From contig PLCS01000009.1 in NCBI GenBank assembly GCA_003134855.1, positions 18,327 through 82,326 on the forward strand: a DNA stretch of 64,000 bases. Reading direction: 5' to 3'. The notes below the pieces were generated by a model that saw only the letters and a program-made list of their open reading frames with translations, ran no database searches and was not told where the DNA came from. This stretch comes from Acidobacteriaceae bacterium. Its GTDB lineage: Bacteria > Acidobacteriota > Terriglobia > Terriglobales > Acidobacteriaceae. Position 1 is the stretch's first letter, and every line of letters starts with the position of its first letter. Of this stretch, positions 42,528-51,379 are shown one piece after another. The translations under genes and the position numbers were made by a program.

Positions 42528-44234
42528 ATGGCGACGATTACGGCACAACCGTTTTCGGTAGGCGAGTTTCTCGCAGAAGAGCGCGAGAAAGATTTGCTGC
42601 GCTTCTCGACCGCGGGCAGCGTGGACGATGGAAAGTCCACGCTCATCGGCCGACTGCTCTACGACACGCAGTCGGTCTATGAAGATCAGGTGCGCTCCAT
42701 TGAAGGGAAGGGAACTACCGCTCCCGGACAAATTGATTTCGCATTGCTCACCGACGGCCTGCGCGCCGAGCGCGAGCAGGGCATCACCATCGATGTGGCC
42801 TATCGCTACTTCTCGACGCCGCGCCGCAAGTTTATCATCGCGGATACGCCGGGCCATGAGCAGTACACACGCAATATGGCCACTGGCGCATCGACGGCAG
42901 ATGCCGCGGTAGTGTTGATCGATGCCAGCAAAGGCGTGCTGATTCAGTCGCGCCGCCATGCATATATCGCATCGCTGCTGCGCGTGCGCCACGTTCTTGT
43001 TGCAGTGAACAAGATGGATTTGATCGGCTACGATGAAGCGGCCTTCCGCGCCATCGAACGGGACTTCACATCAGTCCTCAATCAAATTGCAGCCGATACC
43101 GGCAGTCCTGTTGAAGTTTGCTTCGTTCCGGTCAGCGCGCTTGCCGGAGACAACATCGTGCATCGTTCCGATGCAATGCCGTGGTACAAGGGACCATCGC
43201 TGTTGGAGCTTCTGGAGTCGCTGCCATCGGCGCTGGAAACGCGCGCCGCGCCCTTTCGCTTTCCCGTGCAGCGCGTTCTTCGTCCCGATCATACCTTTCG
43301 CGGATTTGCCGGCCAGGTTGCTTCTGGAACCGTGCGCGCCGGCGACAAAATCACCGTGCTTCCCTCGGGCAGAAACGCTCAGATCGCGCGCATTGTAACC
43401 TTTGATGGAGACCTCAGTGAGGCCATAGCGCCGCAATCGGTCACGCTGGTTTTGGATCGTGAGCTCGACGTCAGCCGCGGCGATCTGATCGTTTCCACGC
43501 AAGCGCAGGCAACGGTCGCCAAGCGCCTTCAGGCCGCGCTCGTCTGGATGGATGCTCGGCCGCTTCAGCGCAATCGCCGCTATCTGCTGAAGCACACCAG
43601 CCAGACCGTGCCCGCATTTGTTTCATCGCTGGAGCATCGCACCAACATCGGCACGCTGGCGCACGAAGCCGCTGAGACGCTGGAGATGAACGGCATCGGC
43701 GTGGTCAACATTGATTTGCTGCGTCCGATCGCTCTCGACCTTTACGGCGAGAATCGCTCGACCGGCGCATTCATTCTGATCGACGCCGAAACCAACAGTA
43801 CCGTCGCAGCCGGCATGATCACCGCGGCCTCCAACCCGGCAACTTCAACTTCAGGTCCGGTGACAGCGGAGGAGAGAGCCGCGCGCTGGGGTCATCGCGG
43901 CGGCGTTCTTGAATTGACGGGGCCGGTTGAGCTGATTGATCGAATCGAGCGCTCGCTCTTTTTTCGCGGCGCGATCACCGCGCGCATTGAATTGGATGCC
44001 GTAACTGGAATTGACTTTAGCATAGTGGATCACCTGATCCGATCGAAGGTTCTCGCGGGAATGATCGCGCTGATCGTCAATCTGGCCGCGGGCGAGACTC
44101 TCACCGCGCAAGCCGATGGCGAACAAATCACTCTCAACGCAAGTGATCCGGTTGCAGCGATTGTGGCCGTGAATGAGCTACTGGCGCGGAGCGGCATTCT
44201 TTTGTCGTCAGGAAACGCGGATTGGGAAATATAG
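42528..44234 (+). CDS. cysN: Sulfate adenylyltransferase GTPase subunit with a degenerate APS kinase-like tail
   Basis: 568 residues; the usual CysN is ~470 and the CysN-CysC fusion ~640. GTPase motifs: G1 GSVDDGKST (30-38), DTPGHEQYTRNM, NKMDL. It couples GTP hydrolysis to APS synthesis. From about residue 448 the sequence ARWGHRGGVLELTGPVELID runs like the start of APS kinase (which has GHR...LTGLSGAGKST), but the Walker A residues are absent. I therefore read residues 448-568 as a non-catalytic remnant of a CysC domain. The downstream CysH is of APS-reductase type, so kinase activity is not needed. Confidence 0.9.
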   Translation: MATITAQPFSVGEFLAEEREKDLLRFSTAGSVDDGKSTLIGRLLYDTQSVYEDQVRSIEGKGTTAPGQIDFALLTDGLRAEREQGITIDVAYRYFSTPRRKFIIADTPGHEQYTRNMATGASTADAAVVLIDASKGVLIQSRRHAYIASLLRVRHVLVAVNKMDLIGYDEAAFRAIERDFTSVLNQIAADTGSPVEVCFVPVSALAGDNIVHRSDAMPWYKGPSLLELLESLPSALETRAAPFRFPVQRVLRPDHTFRGFAGQVASGTVRAGDKITVLPSGRNAQIARIVTFDGDLSEAIAPQSVTLVLDRELDVSRGDLIVSTQAQATVAKRLQAALVWMDARPLQRNRRYLLKHTSQTVPAFVSSLEHRTNIGTLAHEAAETLEMNGIGVVNIDLLRPIALDLYGENRSTGAFILIDAETNSTVAAGMITAASNPATSTSGPVTAEERAARWGHRGGVLELTGPVELIDRIERSLFFRGAITARIELDAVTGIDFSIVDHLIRSKVLAGMIALIVNLAAGETLTAQADGEQITLNASDPVAAIVAVNELLARSGILLSSGNADWEI

Positions 44235-44273
44235 GAAACCGCTGATTCAGCAGAATCGGAAAGGAAGCAAGCC

Positions 44274-44972
44274 ATGAGCACAATAGAAATTCAAGCGCAG
44301 GTAAAGACCAAACTCGATGAAGTGCGCGCAGCTCTTGCGCGAGAAATCTCCGGCAAGCAGGATGCGTGCCTGACATGCAGCTTTCAGGCCGAAGATGTGT
44401 TGCTCGCGAAGCTGGCGCTGGAATTCGATGCGAACATTCCGATTCTATTTCTCGACACAGGCTATCACTTCGCCGAGACCTACGCCTATCGGGACCGCAT
44501 GGCAAGCGAGTGGCAATTGAATCTCATCAATCTGCTGCCGGTGCATACTGTTGCCGAACAGGAGGCGGAGCACGGACTCCTCTATCAATCGGCGCCGGAT
44601 CAGTGCTGCAAGCTGCGCAAGGTTGAGCCGCTCTTCAAGGCGGTTGCTGAATACCGCGTGTGGATTACCGGCTTGCGCAGGGAGCAGGCCAAGAGCCGGA
44701 CAAATCTTGAGGAGTCGGCGCTCTTCACGCTGCCCGGCGGCAAGCAGGTGCTCAAGCTGGCGCCCCTCGCTGCATGGACGACGCGCTACGTTTGGTACGC
44801 CTGCGAATTGCTGTCGATTCCGCTGCTACCGCTTTATGAGCGCGGCTACTCCTCCATCGGTTGCGAGCCATGTACATCGCTTCCGCTGGATCCAAACGAT
44901 GCGCGCTCCGGACGCTGGGCGGGCCGCAAGGTTGAATGCGGCATTCACATTGAGGCAGCGCCGAGGCAATAG
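44274..44972 (+). CDS. cysH: Adenylyl-sulfate (APS) reductase, assimilatory
   Basis: 232 residues. Reduces APS (or PAPS) to sulfite with thioredoxin or glutathione. The cysteine pairs C111-C112 (QCCKLRKVE) and C197-x-x-C200 (GCEPCTS) are the four ligands of the [4Fe-4S] cluster found in APS-type enzymes and absent in PAPS-only enzymes such as E. coli CysH. The catalytic cysteine is C222 in VECGIH. PP-loop region SFQAEDVLL replaces the classic SxG motif. ATG 44274 follows GGAAAGGAAGC, 39 bases after cysN, so it belongs to the operon. Confidence 0.93.
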   Translation: MSTIEIQAQVKTKLDEVRAALAREISGKQDACLTCSFQAEDVLLAKLALEFDANIPILFLDTGYHFAETYAYRDRMASEWQLNLINLLPVHTVAEQEAEHGLLYQSAPDQCCKLRKVEPLFKAVAEYRVWITGLRREQAKSRTNLEESALFTLPGGKQVLKLAPLAAWTTRYVWYACELLSIPLLPLYERGYSSIGCEPCTSLPLDPNDARSGRWAGRKVECGIHIEAAPRQ

Positions 44973-45001
44973 GGCGAGCCGGCAGTTGCGAAGGAGAGAG
45001 A

Positions 45002-45808
45002 ATGCAGTACCTTATTGGATTCGTTATCGCGTTGTTTATCGCGCTCACCGGAGTGGGCGCGGGCACTGTCACCGTGCCGGTTCTGGTCTTGTTTCTCGGA
45101 GTCCCCGCACCAATTGCCGTCGGCATCGGATTGATGTTCGCGACGGCAGTCAAATTGATTTTGGTTCCAGCGCAAATCATGCGCCGCAACGTTGCCTGGC
45201 GGACACTGGGATTCATGCTGATGGGCGGCATCCCCGGCGTGATCATCGGCTCGCTCTTCTTGAAACATCTGGTAAACGCTGGATCGCAGAACCTGATGAA
45301 CGCGCTGCTGGGCACGATACTGGTGACGACCGCTGCCTATCAGATCTTCGTATCCTTTCGTCCGCATAATTCCATGGCGCACAAGCGCGACCGTACTCCA
45401 CTGCTTTCGTGGCTGATGTTCCCGGTGGGAGCCGAGGTCGGCTTTTCTTCCGCCGGCGCGGGCGCGCTGGGATCGGCGGCGCTGCTCAGCCTGACGCCGC
45501 TGCTGCCCGCGCAAGTGGTGGGCACGGACATCGCCTTCGGCTTTGTCGTCTCGCTGATCGGCAGCGGCGCGCACTGGTTCTCGCACGCCTCGAACCCGGA
45601 GCTGCTGATTCACCTCATCACGGGTGGCGTCGCCGGATCCATTGTTGGAACGCTGGTCAGCACCCGCGTCCCGCGCCGGCCGCTGCGCTTTGCGCTGTGG
45701 GTTTGGCTGCTGATCCTGGGCGGGCAGTTTCTCTTCAATAGCTATACAGCATGGGCAATTCCGCACAAGCAGACGGTGAGCCTCTCCCAACCGGCTCATC
45801 GAAGCTAG
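45002..45808 (+). CDS. TauE/SafE-family sulfite or sulfonate exporter
   Basis: 268 residues with about eight hydrophobic segments. GAGAGTVTVPVLVLFLGVP near the N-terminus and GFSSAGAGALGSAALLSLTPL in the middle are the duplicated family motifs. Members move sulfite, sulfonates or sulfolactate across the inner membrane. ATG 45002 has AAGGAGAGA directly upstream, 29 bases after cysH, so it is probably co-transcribed, and may release excess sulfite or import a sulfur compound. It overlaps the end of the converging aminotransferase gene by four bases. Confidence 0.88.
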   Translation: MQYLIGFVIALFIALTGVGAGTVTVPVLVLFLGVPAPIAVGIGLMFATAVKLILVPAQIMRRNVAWRTLGFMLMGGIPGVIIGSLFLKHLVNAGSQNLMNALLGTILVTTAAYQIFVSFRPHNSMAHKRDRTPLLSWLMFPVGAEVGFSSAGAGALGSAALLSLTPLLPAQVVGTDIAFGFVVSLIGSGAHWFSHASNPELLIHLITGGVAGSIVGTLVSTRVPRRPLRFALWVWLLILGGQFLFNSYTAWAIPHKQTVSLSQPAHRS

Positions 45809-46968
45809 GAGAGAAATGCGCGCTCAAATCCGCTGATCGATTTCTCGATGCGCTCCAGCGGAATCGTCAGCGAGAGGCGAATGTAACCGGAGCGTCCAAA
45901 GCCAGTGCCTGGCACGGCCAGCACGCCCTGCTCGGCGAGCTGTTTGGTAAACGCAATGTCGTCGGGGATGGGAGTCTTGAGGAAGACGTAGAATGCACCT
46001 TCGGGCCGCGTGACATCGTAGCCGATGGCTTGCAGCGCGTCGCAAAGCACATTGCGCTTGTGCTCGTAGGGCGCGGCGTCGATGGTCTCATCGAGCGACT
46101 CCAGCATCACCCACTGCCAGATTGCCGGCGCGTTGATAAAGCCCAGAGTGCGATTGCTGAAGGCGCAGGCGCGGCGCAGATTTGCGACATCGTCGAGCTG
46201 CGGCGAGAGCGCCAGGTAGCCGATGCGCTCGCCGGGCAATCCCAGCGACTTGGACCACGAATTGCAGATCGCTGTTTGAGCGATGAACGAGGCCACTTCG
46301 GGCTGATGCTTTCCGTCAAAGACGTAATGCTTGTACGGCTCGTCACTGATGACGGTGATGGGCTGGGCGGCGCGCGAAAGCGTCGTTTGCAAATCGCGCA
46401 GCACGCTCTCCGGATAAACACGGCCGGTGGGATTATTGGGCGTGTTGAGAATCAGCGCGCGCGTGCGCGGAGTAATCGCCGCGGCGATGCGCTCCACATC
46501 GGGCAGGAAGGAAACATCGGTCTCGACGGGGACCATGCAGCCGCCGTGGTTGGTGATATAAAACGGATACTCGGAGAAGCAGGGCATCAGGACGATGATT
46601 TCGTCGCCCGGATCGAGAATCGATTTGAGAATCACGTTGCAAGCGCCCGCGGAGCCGACCGTCATAAAGACATCCTCGGACGTGAACTCCAGGCCGGTCT
46701 CTCTCTGGAGTTTTCGAGCGACGGCCTCGCGGAGTTGCGGATAGCCGGGATTGGGCATGTAACCATGCGAGCCGGGACGGTTGGCGGCCACAACGCGCCG
46801 CAGCGCATCCATCACCACGGGCGGTGGTTCGACGTCGGGATTGCCGAGCGAAAAATCGAAAACCGCATCGGCTCCGCGCTCGCGCTTCAGCCGCACGCCT
46901 TCCTCGAACATGCGGCGAATCCAGGAGGCGTTCTCGAGTTGTTGTGTGATGGTCTTTGATGCGGGCAT
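45805..46968 (-). CDS. PLP-dependent aminotransferase, class I/II
   Basis: 387 residues, fold type I. NSWSKSLGLPGERIGY carries the lysine that binds pyridoxal phosphate (about residue 238); upstream are NTPNNPTGRVY and SDEPYKHYVFDG, and the C-terminal arginine region SGYIRLSLT. Substrate class (aspartate, alanine, aromatic) cannot be decided. It is on the same strand as the ACT-protein and phenylacetate-CoA ligase genes downstream in coordinates (upstream in transcription) with a gap of ~140 bases, so a role in aromatic amino acid turnover is possible. Confidence 0.9.
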   Translation of the reverse strand: MPASKTITQQLENASWIRRMFEEGVRLKRERGADAVFDFSLGNPDVEPPPVVMDALRRVVAANRPGSHGYMPNPGYPQLREAVARKLQRETGLEFTSEDVFMTVGSAGACNVILKSILDPGDEIIVLMPCFSEYPFYITNHGGCMVPVETDVSFLPDVERIAAAITPRTRALILNTPNNPTGRVYPESVLRDLQTTLSRAAQPITVISDEPYKHYVFDGKHQPEVASFIAQTAICNSWSKSLGLPGERIGYLALSPQLDDVANLRRACAFSNRTLGFINAPAIWQWVMLESLDETIDAAPYEHKRNVLCDALQAIGYDVTRPEGAFYVFLKTPIPDDIAFTKQLAEQGVLAVPGTGFGRSGYIRLSLTIPLERIEKSISGFERAFLS

Positions 46969-47107
46969 GGTTGATGCGCCTTCCTGATGAGAATATGTCT
47001 CTGGTAAACCATTTAGCGAGTCAGCTTCCGCTTCGCGGAAATGGCAAGTTCGCGAGTTAGCGGAAACTCCTCATGAGTTGCTTGCTGACACAAAGCCGGC
47101 TGCTCAA

Positions 47108-47536
47108 TTACTTCAGCAGTTCGTCGCTGGCCAGCAGGTTGATGCCTGCCGTCTGCAACTGCGCAATCGCCGCGTCGGGATCAGCAAAGCGGAAGATGAG
47201 GATTGCCTGGTCTCCGCGAGGATACGGAAAGGCATACATATACTCGATGTTGATGCCGCTTCCGTCCAGCGCTCCCAGCACGTCCGCAAGGCCTCCCGGA
47301 TGGTCGGGCACTTCGACAGCGAGAACCTCCGTCACTTTCACGACGAATCCGTGGGCTTCAAAAACCGCGGCAGCCTTTTGCCAGTCGGAGACAATCATGC
47401 GCACAATGCCGAAGTGCTGGCTGTCGGCCAGGAACAAGGCGCGAATGTCGATGCCTTCCTGAGCCAGAAGGCGCGCGGGAGCACTGATGTGTCCCGGTTT
47501 GTTTTCCGCAAAGAGTGAAATCTGATTGATCTTCAT
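47108..47536 (-). CDS. Tandem ACT-domain protein
   Basis: 142 residues, two ACT domains in sequence (about 4-70, NQISLFAENKPGHISAPARL; and 72-140, EVLAVEVPDHPGGLADVLGA). ACT pairs bind amino acids as regulatory ligands. The start codon overlaps the paaK stop by four bases (ATGA). PaaK-ACT pairs are common, and the ACT protein probably senses an aromatic or branched-chain amino acid for the ligase. Confidence 0.88.
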   Translation of the reverse strand: MKINQISLFAENKPGHISAPARLLAQEGIDIRALFLADSQHFGIVRMIVSDWQKAAAVFEAHGFVVKVTEVLAVEVPDHPGGLADVLGALDGSGINIEYMYAFPYPRGDQAILIFRFADPDAAIAQLQTAGINLLASDELLK

Positions 47537-48870
47537 GATGTCCGCCTGTCGATGACACGTTTTGCTTTGCCCTGGCTGCGCTCCAGTGAATACGCCTCTA
47601 CGAGCGCAACCTGGACGCGGATGCCGAGCACATGATCGAGCGCGGACTGAATTCTGGCTTGCAACCCCTGCAACGCGCCGATCTGATCGTTGAACATATG
47701 CGGCGTGACTTCGACCCGCACTTCCATCTGATCCAATCCCTGCTCGCGCGTCAGCACGATCTGATAATTCGGCAGCGTGCCTTCGATCTGCAAGAGCGCG
47801 GACTCCACCTGCGATGGAAATACATTGACGCCGCGAATAATCAGCATGTCGTCGCTGCGCCGGCCGATGCGGCCCATGCGGCGCAGCGTGCGGCCACACT
47901 GGCAACGGTCCGGCAGCAGCATGGTGATGTCGCGCGTGCGGTAGCGGATCATCGGCATCGCATGTTTGCTCAGCGTGGTCAGCACCAGTTCGCCTTCCGT
48001 CCCTTCCGGCAGCGCCTCGCCCGTGTCGGGATCGATAATCTCCGGATAGAAGTGATCCTCGAAGATGTGCAGGCCTTGATGGCGGCGGCATTCGCAGGCC
48101 ACGCCCGGTCCGATGATCTCCGAGAGGCCGTAGATGTCGAAGGCTTCGATGCTGCTTTTGTTTTCGATGTGCCTGCGCATCGATTCGGTCCACGGCTCGG
48201 CGCCAAAGACACCCGCGCGCAGCGGCAGTTGCTTCAAGTCCACGCCGAGTTCCGCGGCGCGATCAATCAGGTGCAGAAAATACGTGGGCGTGCAGCAGAT
48301 CGCCGTCACGCCAAAATCCTTCAACAACATGATCTGGCGATCGGCGTTGCCGCCCGAGGTGGGGACGACCGTCGCGCCCAGCGCTTCAGCGCCGTAGTGC
48401 GCGCCCAGGCCGCCGGTGAAAAGGCCGTAGCCATAGGCGTTCTGAAGAATGTCTCCGCGATGCAACCCGCAGCCGGCCAGGCAGCGCACAATCACCGAAG
48501 TCCATACGCTTACATCGTCACTTGTGTAAGCGACGACGATGGGCTTGCCCGTGGTTCCGCTGGAGACGTGCAGACGAACCACGTCCTTCATGGGGCTGGC
48601 AAAAAGTCCAAAGGGATAGGTGTCGCGCAGATCGCTCTTCACGGTGAAAGGCAGCTTGGCTATGTCGTCGAGCGAATGAATGTCCTCGGGCACAAGGCCG
48701 CGCTCATCCATGCGGGAGCGGAAGAGTTCGACATGATCCCAGGCGCGCGCAACCACGGCCTGCACGCGCTGCAACTGCAACGCGCGCAGCTCGGGGAGCG
48801 GGGTGTAATCCCGCACGCTGGCAGGATGGCAGTCGGCAGCGCTGGTTTCAAGAATTGCATTCATCTTCAT
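47533..48870 (-). CDS. paaK: Phenylacetate-CoA ligase
   Basis: 445 residues from ATG 48870 (a longer frame upstream is spurious). AMP-forming ligase for phenylacetate or another aryl acid. Motifs: VSSGTTGKPIVVAYT (P-loop), YGLSEIIGPGVACECRRHQG, YRTRDIT, and a Cys-containing CQCGRTLRRMGRIGRRSDDM. No paa ring-hydroxylase genes are nearby, so use in aryl-acid recycling from amino acids rather than full phenylacetate catabolism is likely. Confidence 0.92.
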   Translation of the reverse strand: MKMNAILETSAADCHPASVRDYTPLPELRALQLQRVQAVVARAWDHVELFRSRMDERGLVPEDIHSLDDIAKLPFTVKSDLRDTYPFGLFASPMKDVVRLHVSSGTTGKPIVVAYTSDDVSVWTSVIVRCLAGCGLHRGDILQNAYGYGLFTGGLGAHYGAEALGATVVPTSGGNADRQIMLLKDFGVTAICCTPTYFLHLIDRAAELGVDLKQLPLRAGVFGAEPWTESMRRHIENKSSIEAFDIYGLSEIIGPGVACECRRHQGLHIFEDHFYPEIIDPDTGEALPEGTEGELVLTTLSKHAMPMIRYRTRDITMLLPDRCQCGRTLRRMGRIGRRSDDMLIIRGVNVFPSQVESALLQIEGTLPNYQIVLTREQGLDQMEVRVEVTPHMFNDQIGALQGLQARIQSALDHVLGIRVQVALVEAYSLERSQGKAKRVIDRRTS

Positions 48871-48920
48871 AGATTTCGCCCGAAGGAAAACGGCGGATGC
48901 CTTGTGGTTTTGAGTCTTGC

Positions 48921-48931
48921 GTACAGTGTAC
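48921..48931. promoter_or_regulatory. GTACAGTGTAC palindrome upstream of paaK
   Basis: Perfect 11-base palindrome about 50 bases before the paaK start. On the minus strand it contains TACACT, a possible -10 without a matching -35. Possible operator. Confidence 0.35.
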
Positions 48932-49093
48932 AGGATGAGCGGGACGGGAACCAGAGCGGCGCGCCGACGCGGGGTGGATGTGAACCGACGCCGGACGGGG
49001 AGGGAATTTTGGCTCGGTCCAACCCGTTCTTTGCGGTTTGGTTGAGGATTTATGGTAGAATGGTGGAAAGATATGGTGGAAAGGTGGAATTTG

Positions 49094-49351
49094 ATGGCTT
49101 TGAACATTAAAAACGAAGAAACCAACCGCATGGTCCGGGAATTGGCCGCACTCAAGGGGATCAGCCTGGTTGTTGCAGTGACCCAAGCCGTTCAGGAGAA
49201 GCTGGAAAGGGAGAAGGCATCCAAGAGCGAGAGTCGTTTAGAGTGGCTCGAACGAATCACCGCTATCACCGCGCCACTGATGAACGATGGCCGAACCTCC
49301 AAGGAACTGTTGGATGAGCTTTATGACGATGAAACGGGGTTGCCTAAATGA
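49094..49351 (+). CDS. vapB: VapB-type antitoxin (Rv0623-like)
   Basis: 85 residues from ATG 49094 (AAAGGTGG upstream). N-terminal MALNIKNEETNRMVRELAAL is the ribbon-helix-helix DNA-binding part of the PF07704-type antitoxin; the acidic C-terminus (SKELLDELYDDETGLPK) would bind the toxin. The stop overlaps the toxin start by four bases. TAGAAT lies ahead of an earlier in-frame ATG at 49052, which is less likely to be used. Confidence 0.85.
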   Translation: MALNIKNEETNRMVRELAALKGISLVVAVTQAVQEKLEREKASKSESRLEWLERITAITAPLMNDGRTSKELLDELYDDETGLPK

Positions 49352-49743
49352 TCGTGGACTCGTCAGCCATCATTGCAATACTCAAGCGGGAGCCGCATTG
49401 GCAAGCTTTTTCGAAAACACTTGATTCTGCGTCAAATTCTCGAATCTCGGCAGCAAACTATCTGGAAACCTCAATTGTGGTGGACGGGTGGAGAAACCCG
49501 ATTTTGAGCAGCGAGTTCGATGAGTTGATTGAGAGATTCAAGATCGTCATCGAACCGGTGACGGTCGCGCAGGCGAAGATTGCCCGGCAGGCCTACCGCG
49601 ACTTTGGCAAAGGCAGCGGCCACCCGGCCGGGCTGAACTTCGGCGACTGCTTCACCTACGCGCTGGCCCGCGAGAAGCGGGAGCCGGTGCTGTGGAAGGG
49701 CGATGATTTCGGGCATACGGATTTGCGGGCGGCGGTGACCTAG
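49348..49743 (+). CDS. vapC: VapC-type PIN-domain ribonuclease toxin
   Basis: 131 residues. PIN-domain acidic residues are D4 (MIVDSSA), E40 (NYLET), D100 (NFGDCF) and D119/D120 (KGDDF), which coordinate magnesium for RNA cleavage. Overlaps vapB by ATGA. The pair is bounded on the right by dispersed repeats. Confidence 0.92.
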   Translation: MIVDSSAIIAILKREPHWQAFSKTLDSASNSRISAANYLETSIVVDGWRNPILSSEFDELIERFKIVIEPVTVAQAKIARQAYRDFGKGSGHPAGLNFGDCFTYALAREKREPVLWKGDDFGHTDLRAAVT

Positions 49744-49905
49744 GCCCAAAAGCGAGACCTGGGCCACCCGTCCAGATTTATGAGCGGATATGGGCAATCC
49801 GCCCGCTCATCGCGATCGTGCCGCGATGAACGGGGCACAGCTTCCCATGGCTCATGGTGATTCTTCGGGCTGATGATCGGGCCACCTGCTTGATGATCGG
49901 GCCAC
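49744..49905 (-). repeat. REP-like half palindrome and third copy of the ~105-base repeat
   Basis: GCGAGACCTGGGCCACCCG follows the vapC stop directly. Then 49776-49905 carries CCGCGATGAACGGGGCACAG and ATGATCGGGCCACCT twice, matching the repeat at 9702-9805 with more divergence. The rest of the gap up to 50014 has no gene. Confidence 0.65.
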
Positions 49906-50014
49906 CTACCCTCTTCTTCCGAGGCGCCAAAGCTATGTTCCGTTTGGTTAGTTCATCAACCAGTTGGGCGCGGACCGATTCCACAAGATCGAAGCCTTAC
50001 CTCGCTTTGGTCTT

Positions 50015-51169
50015 TTATGGATTGGGCTTGGCGAAGTAAAAAGTGGTGGTCATCTGCACTTCAAACGGCTCGCCATTAATCTGTGCGGGGGCATAATGCC
50101 ACCGTTTTACCGCTTCTACGCACTCGGAACGCAGTAATTCGTGTCCAGAGAGGGCCTTCGCATTCTTCACGGTGCCATCCTTGGCGACTGTGAACTGCAC
50201 CACGACTTCGCCGCTCGCGCGCATTGTTCTGGCGGCGGGAGAATAGTAGGCGGCCACACGCTTGATCAGTACGGGAGGCTTCAGCGAAGAGTTCGCCGGG
50301 TTCATCGTGAAGACGTGCTCGGAGTCGAGAGGCTCAAATCGGGCGTCTTCGAAGGAGCCTGGCTCAGGTTGCCAAGGTTTGAGCTCAACGCCGGCGGACG
50401 GGGCGATCAATGACTCGTCAAAGGGCCCCAGGCGCTCTAATAAGTCGACGTGCACGGTAAAGAGACTCTTGCCTTTGCGAACGCCTTCAACGTCACGAGG
50501 TACGTAGTGACCCTGGAAGAGAAAAAGATTGTTGTAATAAAGCTGCACGCCACTAGATGAAGGACCGATAGCGCGCAAAGCGGGCGCGTTCTGGTCCAGA
50601 CAAACGGCCGCTTTGAGCTCGTAGTCGGTCTTCGAATCCTTCTTAGGCTGCTGGACATTTAAGCAGCGCATTTCGACCGCGCCCACATGCCGCTCGACCA
50701 GCTCCACCTTGTCCGTTTTCCACAACGCGAACAGCACAAAAGGAAAGGGATGCAGAAAGACCTGCGCGGCGCCGCCCGGGACAAACGGGCGCTGCGTTTG
50801 TTGGCCAACATTTAGGAAGCCCTTTTCGGACGAGTAATGCGTGTACGAAGAGGTGCCACCAGTGTAAGAGAATTTATTGCGTCTCTCGCCTGCCCAGTAT
50901 CTTTCATAGCTTTCAGATTCACTTTGCTTGCCGGAATCGTTGAAGTTCGCGATGGTGAGCTTCATATGCCAAGGCGCCACCTGCTCGCCGTCGAGTGTGT
51001 TCGCTTTGGCGGCAAACTTAAGAAGATCTTTGGGATCAGTGGGCTGCGAAGGTGCTTGCGGCAGAGAAGAAGATGGAGCGGCGGGCTCTTGCGTGATTGC
51101 TTCGGGGAGCAGCAGCAGGGCCGCGCTGGCTAAAGAAACCGTGGCGGCGATGAGGCATATCTTCTGCAT
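50015..51169 (-). CDS. Exported protein with a TonB C-terminal domain
   Basis: 384 residues. N-terminal signal or anchor (3-27), a Pro/Ser linker, a central domain of ~230 residues of unknown fold (KLTIANFNDSGKQSESESYE onward), and a TonB-C-like domain (about 300-380) with ASGEVVVQFTVAKDGTVKNA and VEAVKRWHYAPAQINGEPF. TonB-C domains bind outer-membrane receptors or otherwise serve as a stand-alone beta fold; the protein lacks the long Pro-Lys linker of true TonB. No ExbB/ExbD genes are close. The function of the central domain is unknown. Confidence 0.8.
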   Translation of the reverse strand: MQKICLIAATVSLASAALLLLPEAITQEPAAPSSSLPQAPSQPTDPKDLLKFAAKANTLDGEQVAPWHMKLTIANFNDSGKQSESESYERYWAGERRNKFSYTGGTSSYTHYSSEKGFLNVGQQTQRPFVPGGAAQVFLHPFPFVLFALWKTDKVELVERHVGAVEMRCLNVQQPKKDSKTDYELKAAVCLDQNAPALRAIGPSSSGVQLYYNNLFLFQGHYVPRDVEGVRKGKSLFTVHVDLLERLGPFDESLIAPSAGVELKPWQPEPGSFEDARFEPLDSEHVFTMNPANSSLKPPVLIKRVAAYYSPAARTMRASGEVVVQFTVAKDGTVKNAKALSGHELLRSECVEAVKRWHYAPAQINGEPFEVQMTTTFYFAKPNP

Positions 51170-51379
51170 ACCAAATGTTAGCGCACCAAGCCCCCAATTT
51201 TATGCCGCTTCAGGCTGACCAGCGGTCCACTGTTGCACGAATCGAGCGCCCGGTAGGAATTCATAAGGAATCTGGACGAACGACCGGCAATTCGGACACT
51301 ACTCAGCTTGGGTCCCGATGCTGCCATTCCTCCCCTGCATCCTTTACTCTAAGAACGTCAGAAATATGAGGGAGCCATC

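Noticed and set aside
42528-44234. Bifunctional CysN-CysC with active APS kinase
   Set aside because: The C-terminal region lacks the Walker A motif and is shorter than a full CysC domain.
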